This document shows, in pieces, positions 34,750 to 44,064 of a stretch of 64,000 nt of DNA. The notes under the pieces were generated by a model. That model was not told the DNA's origin and ran no database searches. It saw only the letters and a program-made list of their open reading frames with translations. The translations under genes were made by a program, and so were the position numbers. Position 1 is the stretch's first letter, and each line of letters opens with the position of its first letter. Source of the stretch: Chloroflexota bacterium (GTDB taxonomy: Bacteria; Chloroflexota; Dehalococcoidia; Bin125); the NCBI GenBank assembly GCA_009838735.1, contig VXQZ01000008.1:36819-100818 (forward strand), read 5' to 3'.

Positions 34750-36429
34750 CTAGAGATCCTCAGCCGATTCGATGGTCTCCGACAGTGCAGCGCCGGCCGG
34801 AACCATCGGCCAGACGTTTTCCTCGCGCTCAAGCTGGAAGTCGATCACGACCGGTCCGTCGTAGCCTTCGAGATCGCGGAAGACCTGCATGGCCTCGGCC
34901 CGTGTCGTCGCGCGGACGCCGCGTATGCCGTAGGCCTCCGCCAGCTTGACGAAGTCGGGCTGGCCCAGATCAACCGAGTGGTAGTTGTTTGCGTAGAACA
35001 GTTCCTGCCACTGACGCACCATCCCCAGGAAGCCGTTGTTGAAGATCGCGAAGCGGACGGGCAGATTGTGCTCGGCGACCGTTTGCAACTCCTGTGACGT
35101 CATCTGGAACCCGCCATCACCACAGATTGACCAGATCGGCTCCTGCTGCGCAAACTGTGCGCCCATCGCGGCTGGAACTTCATAGCCCATTGTGCCGAGG
35201 CCGCCGGACGTCACCCACTGGCGAGCCTTCGTGTACGGGTAGTACTGCGCACCCCACATCTGGTGCTGACCGACGCCAGTGACGATTGTCGCCTCGCCAT
35301 TCGTCGCCTCGGCCAGCGCGCGAACCAGCCACGGGCCGCCTAGTCCAGTGCCCTCCTCGATGTAATCAGTCGGATGTTGGGCCATGATCTCGTCGATCTC
35401 GGACCGCCACTCCGGATGCGAATTGCGGTCGATTTGGGGCAACAGACGTGACAGCGTTTCTTTGACATCTCCATTGACCGGCGCATGGGTCTTGAAGTTC
35501 TTGCCAATCTCGGCCGGATCGATGTCGATGTGAACGATTTTCGCGGTGGGGTTGAAGTCGCTGAACCGGCCCATCGCGCGGTCGTCGAAGCGCATCCCGA
35601 TACCGATCACCACGTCTGCGCGATCGGCGGCCATGTTGGCGTAGAAATGACCGTGCATGCCAAGGAAGCCGTAAGAGAGCTCGTGGTCCTCTGGCATTCC
35701 CGAGATGCCCAGAAGGGTGGTCAGCACCGGTGTATCAGAGCGCTCGGCGAACTCAACCAGCTCGTGCTGCGCCTCAGACTGGACGACGCCGTGCCCGGCA
35801 ATCACGATCGGTCTCTTGGCCGCGTTGATCGTCTCGGCCGCCCTGGCCACTTCCTCCTCGCGGGGGACATCCATGATCGGATAGCCGCGCAGCGAGACGC
35901 CCTGGGGGTAACCGTCCCACTCGGCCTCTTCGATGAACACGTCCTTGGGAATGTCGACCAGCACCGGGCCTTTGCGTCCGGTCGAGGCGATGTGGAAGGC
36001 CTCCTTGACCGCCGGGGCGATCTCGGAGGCACGCATCAAGAGGTAGTTGTGCTTGGTGATCGGCAGGGTGATGCCGGTGATATCGGCCTCCTGGAAACCG
36101 TCGCGGCCAATCAGGTCGCGCGCCACATTCCCCGTCAGGACAACCATTGGCACCGAGTCCATGTAGGCGGTGGTGATGCCGGTCACCAGGTTGGTCGCGC
36201 CGGGACCGGAGGTAGCCAGGCAGACGCCGGTGCGTCCGGCGACTCGGGCATAGCCATCGGCAGCATGGGCGGCGGCCTGTTCGTGCCGGACGAGGACGTG
36301 CTTGATGTCGGGGTACTCGCCCAGCGTGTTGTAGAGAGGCAACACGACGCCGCCGGGATAGCCGAAGAAGACTTCGACCCCCTCTGCGCGCAGACATTCC
36401 ATCAAGATTCGGGCGCCGGTCAAACGCAT
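34750..36429 (-). CDS. ilvB: Acetolactate synthase large (catalytic) subunit
   Basis: This encodes 559 residues from ATG 36429, with AGGAG seven bases upstream; the frame is open to 36477 but that part lacks homology. The enzyme condenses pyruvate into acetolactate with TPP and FAD. It has G-Y-P-G-G-V-V-L-P near residue 27, R-H-E-Q-A-A-A-H-A-A-D-G-Y-A with the TPP-activating Glu, and a TPP site, G-D-G-G-F-Q-M-T with the N of F-N-N-G-F. It heads the ilvBNC operon. No leader peptide or T-box was recognised upstream. Confidence 0.97.
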   Translation of the reverse strand: MRLTGARILMECLRAEGVEVFFGYPGGVVLPLYNTLGEYPDIKHVLVRHEQAAAHAADGYARVAGRTGVCLATSGPGATNLVTGITTAYMDSVPMVVLTGNVARDLIGRDGFQEADITGITLPITKHNYLLMRASEIAPAVKEAFHIASTGRKGPVLVDIPKDVFIEEAEWDGYPQGVSLRGYPIMDVPREEEVARAAETINAAKRPIVIAGHGVVQSEAQHELVEFAERSDTPVLTTLLGISGMPEDHELSYGFLGMHGHFYANMAADRADVVIGIGMRFDDRAMGRFSDFNPTAKIVHIDIDPAEIGKNFKTHAPVNGDVKETLSRLLPQIDRNSHPEWRSEIDEIMAQHPTDYIEEGTGLGGPWLVRALAEATNGEATIVTGVGQHQMWGAQYYPYTKARQWVTSGGLGTMGYEVPAAMGAQFAQQEPIWSICGDGGFQMTSQELQTVAEHNLPVRFAIFNNGFLGMVRQWQELFYANNYHSVDLGQPDFVKLAEAYGIRGVRATTRAEAMQVFRDLEGYDGPVVIDFQLEREENVWPMVPAGAALSETIESAEDL

Positions 36430-36741
36430 GGCGTTCTCCTCAACCATCACTCGGCATGGCTGCCGGGCGTTGGGCACTCATTCATGTTGTTGAGTCGTTG
36501 GATGTGTCGATTCGGCGATTCCGTGGAGGCGGCGCTGGTTCCGTGCTTGTACCTGAGCGCCGACCACTCAGGCGCGGAACGCGCGGCCGCCCGCTACAGC
36601 GACATGTACCCGGCGCACGAGCCGCTCGGACAGACTGACATTATCGTCGCCTGACCTGATTCCAAGTGTGGAGGGCGCGTACTCTGTCATGACTGTTTTG
36701 ACTCTACTAGCTCCGACGCGTTACGTCTGTTACCGCAACGA
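36430..36741. other. 312-base region upstream of ilvB
   Basis: This contains the ilvB ribosome-binding site and presumably its promoter. On the plus strand a 56-residue frame (about 36485-36654) runs across it, but it has no homology that I recognise and lies where the ilvB leader would be, so it is not called. No terminator-antiterminator pair or T-box specifier was recognised on the minus strand. Confidence 0.4.
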
Positions 36742-37392
36742 TCACGTTCTCGCTTTGGCCGCCTCGATCACCTGTAGCTCGTACGCCGCCTCGAGCTCCG
36801 GGTAGTCAAGGTAACGCTCGCGCAGCAGTCTGTTGATCTCGCGAGATGGGAAGAAGCGTCGGGCCCATTCAGTTCCCTCGGCCAGTTCCAGGGGCTCGCC
36901 GGCCTGGGCCATGACGACCATCTCGTATCGGCGCGAGCCGACCTCGACCTCATCCTGCAACTCCCGGGCAGTCATCTGGACTCGCGTGTGCTGAGACCAG
37001 TCGTCAATCGGCACTTGCCACGTGTCCTCGACCACGCTGCTGATGGTCTGTGTCAGCGCTGCGCGTCTGGCGTCCTGGTCCTGTTCAGGGTCCAGCGGCT
37101 CGGGACGCGGGTCAATATCGAACTCGAGTATCGGCAGCAGCCAGGGCTCATGACGGTCGCCATGCCGAACGGCTAGGCAACGGTCGCGTCGCATGACGAT
37201 GAGGAAGATCCGTTCGACCAGGTCGGGCTCCGGCAGTTCATCCGTTTGGTCGCGGTACTGCAGGTACACCTCGTCAACGAGCTTCTCCTGCCGCCAGATT
37301 TTGCGGCGCGGCTTGGGGATGTGCTTCATGATCTCGGCGGGATCCATGTCCATCCCCGGACCGCCGCCAAGCGGGTGTTCGCCAAATGCCAT
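36742..37392 (-). CDS. Conserved-looking protein of unknown function, possibly NUDIX-like
   Basis: This encodes 216 residues. It is soluble, with a Gly-rich start and R-R-D-R-C-L-A-V-R-H followed by W-L-L-P-I-L-E-F. A later E-W-A-R-R-F-F-P-S-R-E-I-N-R-L-L segment resembles the closing strand and helix of NUDIX hydrolases. The diagnostic NUDIX box (G-x5-E-x7-R-E-x-x-E-E) is not present. If the fold is right, this is a degenerate or non-catalytic member. It follows the MBL hydrolase gene on the same strand after 25 bases. Confidence 0.6.
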   Translation of the reverse strand: MAFGEHPLGGGPGMDMDPAEIMKHIPKPRRKIWRQEKLVDEVYLQYRDQTDELPEPDLVERIFLIVMRRDRCLAVRHGDRHEPWLLPILEFDIDPRPEPLDPEQDQDARRAALTQTISSVVEDTWQVPIDDWSQHTRVQMTARELQDEVEVGSRRYEMVVMAQAGEPLELAEGTEWARRFFPSREINRLLRERYLDYPELEAAYELQVIEAAKART

Positions 37393-37417
37393 GTCTTCGC
37401 TCTTTCGCTCCAGCTAA

Positions 37418-38323
37418 TCAGTCTGCTGGGACTGCGTCTGTGGTCTCTACCAGCGCGTGCGGCTCTTCCGAGCTCCACACGTTCCGGCCTCGCTCCCCGG
37501 CGCTCAGTCGACCGACGCCGGGGAATGGATTGTGCACCGCGACCAGAAGTGACTGATGTTCAATCGCGTCTGCGATGAGTCGCTTCTTGGTCTCCAGGTT
37601 GATTAACGGCAATACATCGAACGCAGACAGCCAGGCGATCCGCTCCAACTGCACCTGGTGCTGGATCATGTCGCCCAGATAGATGGCGGACTCGCCGCCA
37701 TTGGCGATCACCACCGAGGCATGCTCCGCCGTGTGGCCTGGGGTCTCGATCACGGTGATGTCGGACGTGATCTGGGTCTCGCCGTCGATGAACTCGACCT
37801 GCCCCGCTGCCTCGACCGGGAGCAGGTTCTCGGGTAAGTATGTCGCGCGCGTGCGTTCGTTGGGATGCATCGCGTCTTCCCATTCGCCGCGCTGAATGTA
37901 GTAGCGGGCGTTCGGGAACGTCACGGCCAGATCGCCATCGCCATGCTCGATCGTGTTCCAGCCCGTGTGGTCGTTGTGCAGGTGGGTGTTGATCACGATG
38001 TCGACATCGGCAGGCTGTACGCCGTTGCGAGCCAGATCCTCGATCAGCTTGCCGTGATCGGGCTCCCAACCGCGACGTCGGGTCTGCTCAAAGTCCTTGT
38101 TACCCTGGCCGGTCTCAATCAGAACGGTCTTGTCGTCCGACTGCAGCAGGAGGCAGTTGAGGGCCAGCGGGATTTGATTGAGTTCGTTCGTCTCGCCGGT
38201 CACCCGCTGCCACATGATCTTGGGGACCAACCCGAACACGGCTCCCGCGTCGAGCCAGATCACGCCGTCCGACAGCACGCGCACATCGCGCGAGCCCACC
38301 CGATAGATTGGCGTAGCGCTCAT
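37418..38323 (-). CDS. Metallo-beta-lactamase fold hydrolase
   Basis: This encodes 301 residues. The zinc motif is H-L-H-N-D-H-T-G-W near residues 114-122, with later G-H-T-A-E-H and the Asp of Y-L-G-D-M-I-Q-H. This pattern is typical of the quorum-quenching lactonase and arylsulfatase-like branch of MBL enzymes. The actual substrate is unknown; an ester or lactone is likely. It starts at ATG 38323 and probably shares a transcript with the unknown gene downstream. Confidence 0.9.
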   Translation of the reverse strand: MSATPIYRVGSRDVRVLSDGVIWLDAGAVFGLVPKIMWQRVTGETNELNQIPLALNCLLLQSDDKTVLIETGQGNKDFEQTRRRGWEPDHGKLIEDLARNGVQPADVDIVINTHLHNDHTGWNTIEHGDGDLAVTFPNARYYIQRGEWEDAMHPNERTRATYLPENLLPVEAAGQVEFIDGETQITSDITVIETPGHTAEHASVVIANGGESAIYLGDMIQHQVQLERIAWLSAFDVLPLINLETKKRLIADAIEHQSLLVAVHNPFPGVGRLSAGERGRNVWSSEEPHALVETTDAVPAD

Positions 38324-38388
38324 GGCGTGACGTTATCACCACAGGCTGGTTGATTCAGTGCGCGCTCGCTGGATGAGGGAATCGCCCA

Positions 38389-38802
38389 ATGTCCGATAGA
38401 TCAATGCTCGATCTCGAGCCGTTTCGTCAGGGCTTTCGAGGGCTCCTGCCCGAGCACCTTGGTGTCCGCCTGGTATCCATCGAGCCAGACCTGATCGTGG
38501 CCGAGATTGACGTCACGCGGGAACTCTGCACCGCTCCCGGGCTGATGCACGGTGGCGCGATCATGGCCTTCGCCGACACGCTCGGCGCCGTCGGTACGAG
38601 CGCCAACCTTCCGCCCGGCGCCGGCACCACCACGATTGAGTCCAAGACCAACTTCTTCCGCGGAGGCATCGAAGGAACCACCCTGCGAGGTGAGTGCCGC
38701 CCCATGCATCGGGGCCGCCGCACCCAGGTCTGGCAGACCACCATCCTCAGTCCGGAGGGCAAACTCGTCGCCCAGGTCACGCAGACCCAGATGGTGCTCT
38801 AA
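38389..38802 (+). CDS. PaaI-type hotdog thioesterase
   Basis: This encodes 137 residues with a single hotdog fold. The key segment is G-L-M-H-G-G-A-I-M-A-F-A-D near residues 48-60, in which the Gly-rich turn and Asp support hydrolysis of an acyl-CoA thioester. The end strand V-A-Q-V-T-Q-T-Q-M matches the family. The likely substrates are aryl- or medium-chain acyl-CoAs. It is followed after 64 bases by the aldo/keto reductase on the same strand. Confidence 0.88.
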   Translation: MSDRSMLDLEPFRQGFRGLLPEHLGVRLVSIEPDLIVAEIDVTRELCTAPGLMHGGAIMAFADTLGAVGTSANLPPGAGTTTIESKTNFFRGGIEGTTLRGECRPMHRGRRTQVWQTTILSPEGKLVAQVTQTQMVL

Positions 38803-38866
38803 CTCCGTTTGAGCCTGGGCGATATGCTGACCGCCTTCACATCGATCCGTAAGACAGGAACAGCAC

Positions 38867-39868
38867 GTGCGCTACCGCAAGATGGGTGGAACCGGCCTTC
38901 GCGTCTCCGAAATTTGTCTGGGGACCATGACGTTCGGCTCGAGGACCGAGATGGACGAGGCGCATCGGATTCTCGATACCGCCTTCGACGCAGGCGTGAC
39001 CTTCCTCGACACCTCAGACGCCTACCCGGCAGGCAATACGGACATTGGCGGTACCGAGGAGATCATCGGCAAGTGGCTGGCCAGCCGGCCGCGCGATCAG
39101 GTGATCGTCGCGACCAAGGGTTTCGTCCCGACCGGCCCCATGCCGCACCAGCGCGGCAACTCGAGGCAACACCTTCTCTCGGCGGTCGACGATTCGCTGC
39201 GTCGGCTGGGCACCGACTACATCGATCTGTATCAGCTGCACGGACCCGATCCATCGACGCCAATCGAGGAGACGATGCGCGCCCTCGACGACCTCGTGCG
39301 CTGGGGCAAGGTGCGCTACGTGGGCGCCTCAAACTTCCGGGCCTGGCAGCTCGGACTGGCGCTGGGCGCGTCGGACAAAGCCGGGATTGTTCGATTCGTC
39401 TGCGACCAGCCACGCTACAACATCCTCTGGCGCGACATCGAGAGCGATCTGCTGCCGCTCTGCCGTGATCAGGGCGTCGGCGTGATCTGTTTCAACCCAC
39501 TCGCGGGCGGCTTCCTGACCGGGCGCTATCGAGACATGTCAGAGCTGCAGGGGGACAACTGGTTCACGAACAGCAGGACCTCGCAGCTCTACCAGGGCCG
39601 TTACTGGGATGAGATCCAGCGCGAACAGGTTGCGCGGCTGCAGGATTACTTCGCCGAACGCGATCAGAGCATCACGCACGCAGCCATTTCCTGGGTGCTG
39701 GCGCAAGACGGCATCACATCAGCAATTGTCGGAGCATCCCGGGCCGAGCAGATCGAGGACTCGCTGCGCTACGCCGAAGTTCAACTCACACAGGAAGATC
39801 TCGACTTCTGCGACCAACCCTGGTACCAGATTCCACGGCCCACCGACCCGGCGGTCGCCGTGCGCTGA
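38867..39868 (+). CDS. Aldo/keto reductase
   Basis: This encodes 333 residues with a GTG start and AGGAA seven bases upstream. The AKR barrel is shown by L-G-T-M-T-F-G near 20, D-T-S-D-A-Y near 48-53 (catalytic Asp and Tyr), and Y-I-D-L-Y-Q-L-H-G-P-D near 120. V-R-Y-V-G-A-S-N-F and a late I-V-G-A-S-R NADPH-binding segment complete it. It resembles the YajO/potassium-channel-beta-like branch. The substrate is unknown. Confidence 0.92.
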   Translation: MRYRKMGGTGLRVSEICLGTMTFGSRTEMDEAHRILDTAFDAGVTFLDTSDAYPAGNTDIGGTEEIIGKWLASRPRDQVIVATKGFVPTGPMPHQRGNSRQHLLSAVDDSLRRLGTDYIDLYQLHGPDPSTPIEETMRALDDLVRWGKVRYVGASNFRAWQLGLALGASDKAGIVRFVCDQPRYNILWRDIESDLLPLCRDQGVGVICFNPLAGGFLTGRYRDMSELQGDNWFTNSRTSQLYQGRYWDEIQREQVARLQDYFAERDQSITHAAISWVLAQDGITSAIVGASRAEQIEDSLRYAEVQLTQEDLDFCDQPWYQIPRPTDPAVAVR

Positions 39869-39894
39869 CACGATGCTTGAGGCACGGCCTCTGC

Positions 39895-39911
39895 TCCCGG
39901 TTCGATCGGGA
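39895..39911. repeat. Small palindrome in the gap before ilvE
   Basis: TCCCG and CGGGA flank a seven-base centre (39895-39911) and are followed by TGACAG. The tail and stem resemble the palindrome in the CoA-transferase linker at 11358-11380. The same gap also has a GAGGC/GCCTC hairpin just before it. Confidence 0.45.
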
Positions 39912-40023
39912 TGACAGCATGCCCCGTTACCGACTACCACTTGAGCAATGAACCGCCGGTAGGTCGCGTGTATCGTGACGGATAATGCTTCTGCCCTGAC
40001 CTCATGTTCACGAGGAGCGCGCG

Positions 40024-40956
40024 ATGTCCGGCACTGAAATGGCCTACCTGCAGGGCGAAGTGATGCCCCTGTCGGAAGCCAAGATCAGCATCATGACCCA
40101 TGCTCTGCACTACGGAACCGCCGTGTTCGAGGGCATTCGCGCCAACTGGAACGCCGAGCACGAGCAGTTGTATCTGTTCCGCATGCGCGAGCACTACGAG
40201 CGCCTGCGCCAATCGGCCCGGGCATTGATGATGGACTTGCCGCTCTCGGACGACGAACTCTGCGAGATCACGGTTGACCTGGTCCAGCGCAGCGGCTTCA
40301 AACAGGACGTCTACGTCAGACCAATGGTTTACAAGTCGGCCGAGGCGCTGGGCGTTCGCCTGCACGGCGTGGCCGACGACTTCCTCTGCTTCCTCATCCC
40401 CTGGGGCGCCTACCTCGACACGACCGGCGGCGTCCACGTGGTGACGTCGTCCTGGCGGCGGACCGAAGACCAGTCGATTCCAGTCCGCGCCAAGGTCACC
40501 GGCGCATACATTAACTCCGCCCTGGCCAAGACCGAGGCGGAGACCGCCGGATTCGACGAAGCGATCATGCTCAACGAAGACGGACACGTCTCCGAGGGCT
40601 CGGGCGAAAACATCTTCATCATCAATGACGGCGTGATCTACACCCCGCCCAGCAGCGACAACATCCTCGTCGGCATCACTCGCAACACGGTGATGGAGCT
40701 GGCCGAGCAGGAACTGGGGATTCCCACCGTTGAGCGCACGCTGGATCGGTCCGAGCTGTGGCTCGCCGAAGAAGTCTTCATGACTGGTACGGCCGCGCAT
40801 GTGACGCCGATTGCTTCCGTGGACCGCCGCATGATCAACAACGGCGAGACGGGGCCGATCACCGCTCAGCTCGAACGGCTCTACTTCGACGCAATCATCG
40901 GCAACCGCGATTCCTATTCGCACTGGCTGACGCCCATCTACACAAACAGTCAGTAG
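40024..40956 (+). CDS. ilvE: Branched-chain amino-acid aminotransferase
   Basis: This encodes 310 residues. This fold-type IV PLP enzyme makes or degrades Leu, Ile and Val. Features are H-Y-G-T-A-V-F-E-G-I-R near residues 28-38 and a PLP Lys in a K-V-T-G-A-Y-I-N segment near 158. E-G-S-G-E-N-I-F and G-I-T-R-N-T follow, then G-T-A-A-H-V-T-P-I. GAGGAG precedes the start. Together with ilvBNC 3.5 kb away it completes much of the branched-chain pathway; no ilvD or leu genes are in the window. Confidence 0.95.
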   Translation: MSGTEMAYLQGEVMPLSEAKISIMTHALHYGTAVFEGIRANWNAEHEQLYLFRMREHYERLRQSARALMMDLPLSDDELCEITVDLVQRSGFKQDVYVRPMVYKSAEALGVRLHGVADDFLCFLIPWGAYLDTTGGVHVVTSSWRRTEDQSIPVRAKVTGAYINSALAKTEAETAGFDEAIMLNEDGHVSEGSGENIFIINDGVIYTPPSSDNILVGITRNTVMELAEQELGIPTVERTLDRSELWLAEEVFMTGTAAHVTPIASVDRRMINNGETGPITAQLERLYFDAIIGNRDSYSHWLTPIYTNSQ

Positions 40957-40995
40957 AGGGCAACAAGTAGAGGGTTCGCGCCCCAAGGAACAGCC

Positions 40996-41565
40996 ATGCC
41001 CGAGGCTGTCACGTTGATCCTCGCCTACCTGTTGGGCTCGGTGCCTGTTTCCTGGTTGGTCTTCCGTTGGCGCACCGGACAGGATCTGCGCGCGGTCGGC
41101 GACGGCAACGTCGGCGCCGCCAATGCGGCGCGCATGGGAGCAGGGCATCTCTTCGGCGCGGTGATCATCGTCACTGATATTGGCAAGGGGCTGCTGGCCG
41201 TCTCGATTGCCCGCTGGTGGGGCCTCGACCTCGGTTGGTGGATGGCCGCCGGGGGTCTGGTGATGGTCGGCCACATGTGGCCGCTGTTCCTGCGTTTCAA
41301 TGGAGGCCGCGCGGCGGCGACGGGCCTTGGAGCCGCCGGAGCATTTCTGCCCTGGCAGTTTGGAGTCACGTTCGTGGTTGGCGGCCTGACCTACCTGATC
41401 ACCCGAATCGCTGAACTCGGCATCTTGCTGGTCGCGGCGCCGTTGCCGTTCCTGGCGATAGCGTTCGGTGAGCCGATCGAAGCGATCATCTTCTGCTTCG
41501 CCGCGCCGATCGCGGCAGGCCTCAAGACAGTGTGGGACAAATGGCAAGAAGTTGGGACGTCATAG
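40996..41565 (+). CDS. plsY: Acyl-phosphate glycerol-3-phosphate acyltransferase PlsY
   Basis: This encodes 189 residues of an integral membrane enzyme that acylates glycerol-3-phosphate from acyl-phosphate. It has about five hydrophobic segments and the family motifs: G-S-V-P-V-S-W-L near residue 14, D-G-N-V-G-A-A-N-A near 37, and F-N-G-G-R-A-A-A-T near 99. In the third motif the canonical G-G-K is replaced by G-G-R. The stop overlaps the start of the next gene by about 25 bases. Confidence 0.9.
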   Translation: MPEAVTLILAYLLGSVPVSWLVFRWRTGQDLRAVGDGNVGAANAARMGAGHLFGAVIIVTDIGKGLLAVSIARWWGLDLGWWMAAGGLVMVGHMWPLFLRFNGGRAAATGLGAAGAFLPWQFGVTFVVGGLTYLITRIAELGILLVAAPLPFLAIAFGEPIEAIIFCFAAPIAAGLKTVWDKWQEVGTS

Positions 41566-42722
41566 TCGTCGGCGCCGGCCCCGGCGGATCGACGGCTGCT
41601 TACGACCTTGCCCGGGCAGGTGCGCGTGTGCTCATGCTCGACCGCGCCGACTTTCCTCGCGATAAACCCTGCGGCGGCGGCGTGCTCGTGTCGGCGCTCA
41701 ACCTATTGCCCTACTCGCTCGATCCCGTGACGGAGCAGACGATCATGTCCTTTCGGGTCCGCTACAAGCGGTCCTGGGAGTTTGAACATCGCTATCACCA
41801 GCCCCTGGCGATCATGACCCAGCGCTCGCGACTCGATACCTACATGGCCGAGCAAGCAGTGAACGAGGGAGCGGATTTTCGCGACGGGTCGCCAGTTCGG
41901 CAGATCGACGGCACAGCCGTCACACTCACCAACGGCGACGTCCATCAAGCCGCAGTGATTGTCGCGGCCGACGGAGCAAACGGGATAGTCAGGCGGTCGC
42001 TCGGGTTGCCAAGGTTGCGCGGCGCGGTGGCGCTGGAAGGCAACGCCTCCCGCTCGGAGCAACGCGCCGGCGACCGCTGGAGCGACGCGGTCGGACTCGA
42101 ACTCGGATCGATGCCGGGCGGCTACGGCTGGGTGTTCCCCAAGACCGACCACTGCAATGTCGGTCTGGGTGGATTCCCTGCCGCAGCGCCGAGGCTTCGG
42201 GCGGAACTGTCGAAGTACGCGGGTTGTGAGTCTTTCGATGGCTCGGCGTTGACCGCTCTGCGCGGACATCACCTGCCGCTCAGGGATCCGGACAGCGCAT
42301 TGGTCGCCGGACGCATCGCCTTCATCGGCGACGCTGCCGGACTCGTCGACCCGCTCTCAGGCGAAGGCATCGGCAACGCGATTCACAGCGCCCAACTCGC
42401 TGCGCAAGCGTCACTGCAGTTCCTGTCCGGGGAAGCCGCGGACCTGTCCGAATATCACCGGTCGATCGAATGCGAGATTGAGCCCGAACTCCGAGTCGCC
42501 AGACAGCTGCAGGCCCTGTTCCATCAGTCACCCTGGCCGTACGTACAACTCCTGCGTCGATCCAACCGATTCTGGACGGCGTTCTGCCGAATCGTTCGAG
42601 GCGAGTCGAGTTACACGTCGTTCCAGGGGCGGCTCGGACCTGGCAAGGCACTGGTCGACGCGGCCGCTGCCGTCGCCGAGCGCCGAAGCCGTCGCGTCGC
42701 TGCCTGGCAAACGGCCCCCTGA
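41541..42722 (+). CDS. Geranylgeranyl reductase family FAD protein
   Basis: This encodes 393 residues from ATG 41541; a GTG at 41532 is an alternative. It opens with the FAD motif V-I-V-V-G-A-G-P-G-G-S-T-A near residues 7-19. P-C-G-G-G-V near 42 is the hallmark of geranylgeranyl reductases. F-I-G-D-A-A-G-L-V-D-P-L-S-G-E-G-I follows in the second half. Such enzymes saturate isoprenoid chains of lipids, quinones or chlorophyll. Here it could reduce the menaquinone or another polyprenyl side chain, which is an inference. It overlaps plsY, so the two are one transcript. Confidence 0.88.
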   Translation: MARSWDVIVVGAGPGGSTAAYDLARAGARVLMLDRADFPRDKPCGGGVLVSALNLLPYSLDPVTEQTIMSFRVRYKRSWEFEHRYHQPLAIMTQRSRLDTYMAEQAVNEGADFRDGSPVRQIDGTAVTLTNGDVHQAAVIVAADGANGIVRRSLGLPRLRGAVALEGNASRSEQRAGDRWSDAVGLELGSMPGGYGWVFPKTDHCNVGLGGFPAAAPRLRAELSKYAGCESFDGSALTALRGHHLPLRDPDSALVAGRIAFIGDAAGLVDPLSGEGIGNAIHSAQLAAQASLQFLSGEAADLSEYHRSIECEIEPELRVARQLQALFHQSPWPYVQLLRRSNRFWTAFCRIVRGESSYTSFQGRLGPGKALVDAAAAVAERRSRRVAAWQTAP

Positions 42723-42723
42723 T

Positions 42724-43959
42724 TCAGCTTTCGACTTCCCGAGCCGACTGCAACGCCTCTTTCCAGCTCACCTGCCGACGAATCAGCGCCTGGTAGCGGC
42801 GCAACATCCGCGGCCAGCCGACGGCGACCACGCCCGTGAGATGACCGCGCAAGCCGTTGATCGCGGCGAATCGGTTCGACTCCAGAGAGCCGTGAACAAG
42901 CTGAAACTCGTCGCGCGGAGAGGTCACGCCCGACGCCATGATGCTCAGGCCATGTTGGTCGGACCAGAAATACGGCACCGGCGCATACGCTTCGAGTGCT
43001 TCGCCACGGCTCTCGAGCAACAGGTTGCGGGCCGCTGCCATCCCCTGCTCAACGGCGTTGGTCCAATGCTCAATCCGCATGGTGCGCTGCGGTTGGTCGT
43101 AGCGAAAGTGCGTGAACAGCACATTCGGCCAGCGAGCGACATCGCCGGCCGCATAGATCTTCGGCGCCGCTCGGCAGAACTGGTCACAGACGACGCCGTC
43201 GCCGATCGTCAGACCTGACCCTTCCAACCACTCGACATTCGGTCGCACCCCGACGCCGACGACAATCGTGTCGGCCTCGATCCGCGAACTGTCTTCCAGC
43301 TCGACGGCCTCTACGCGGCCCGAACCGACAAGATCTGTCACCTTCGAGCTCATGTGCAAACTCACACCGGCTTCCAGGTGCAAGTCCGCGGCCCAATCGG
43401 CGAGCTCTGCTCCAAGCGGTCCGATCATCGGCGCGGGCAGGGCCTCGATCATGGCGACATCCAGCCCGCGCGCTCTGGCAGACGACGCGACCTCTGCCCC
43501 GATGAAACCAGCGCCAATCACGACCAGCTTGCCGCCGGCCTCCAGGTCGTCACGTATGCGAAGCGCGTCTGCCTGGCTTCTCAACGCGTGGACTCCAGCG
43601 AGGTCCTGTCCAAACGGCAGCCGGATCGCTCTCGCGCCGCTGGCGATAATCAGACCGTCAAACTCGACTGATTGACCATCGTCCAGACTGACCAGCCGCT
43701 GCCCGACATCGAGCCCGGTGGCTACTCGACCGCCAAGAAAATCAAGCTGCAATTGCGCGAACTCGTCCGCTGAGCGAAGCGGCAGCCGGTCGGTGTCCCA
43801 CTCTCCTGTCAGCAGTTGTTTGGACAGCGGCGGCCGATCGTACGGTGGCTGCGGCTCCTCACCGATCAACGTAATCCGACCCTCGAATCCGTCGTCGCGC
43901 AGCGCTTCGGCTGCGTTCAACCCGGCGAGGGACGCTCCAACAATGACGACGCGTTCCAT
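42724..43959 (-). CDS. FAD-dependent ferredoxin-type reductase (Rieske dioxygenase reductase-like)
   Basis: This encodes 411 residues of the pyridine nucleotide-disulfide family without a redox CxxC. An N-terminal FAD motif (V-I-V-G-A-S-L-A-G-L near 4-13) and D-R-P-P-L-S-K near 42 are seen. An NAD motif (V-I-G-A-G-F-I-G-A-E near 145) and Y-A-A-G-D-V-A-R-W follow. This is the pattern of ferredoxin reductases of bacterial dioxygenase and P450 systems. No ferredoxin or oxygenase gene adjoins it. It converges with the GGR-like gene, one base apart. Confidence 0.92.
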   Translation of the reverse strand: MERVVIVGASLAGLNAAEALRDDGFEGRITLIGEEPQPPYDRPPLSKQLLTGEWDTDRLPLRSADEFAQLQLDFLGGRVATGLDVGQRLVSLDDGQSVEFDGLIIASGARAIRLPFGQDLAGVHALRSQADALRIRDDLEAGGKLVVIGAGFIGAEVASSARARGLDVAMIEALPAPMIGPLGAELADWAADLHLEAGVSLHMSSKVTDLVGSGRVEAVELEDSSRIEADTIVVGVGVRPNVEWLEGSGLTIGDGVVCDQFCRAAPKIYAAGDVARWPNVLFTHFRYDQPQRTMRIEHWTNAVEQGMAAARNLLLESRGEALEAYAPVPYFWSDQHGLSIMASGVTSPRDEFQLVHGSLESNRFAAINGLRGHLTGVVAVGWPRMLRRYQALIRRQVSWKEALQSAREVES

Positions 43960-44064
43960 GCGCCGATCCTATCCGCCGGCACTCGAATCTTGTTTGTGAA
44001 ATCCTTCGCTATCATGCTCATCAATACCAAGTCACAGCACCCGACCAAACGACTGGAGAATGAC

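Noticed and set aside
36485..36654. 56-residue plus-strand frame upstream of ilvB
   Set aside because: It has no recognisable similarity and occupies the expected promoter and leader region of ilvB on the other strand.
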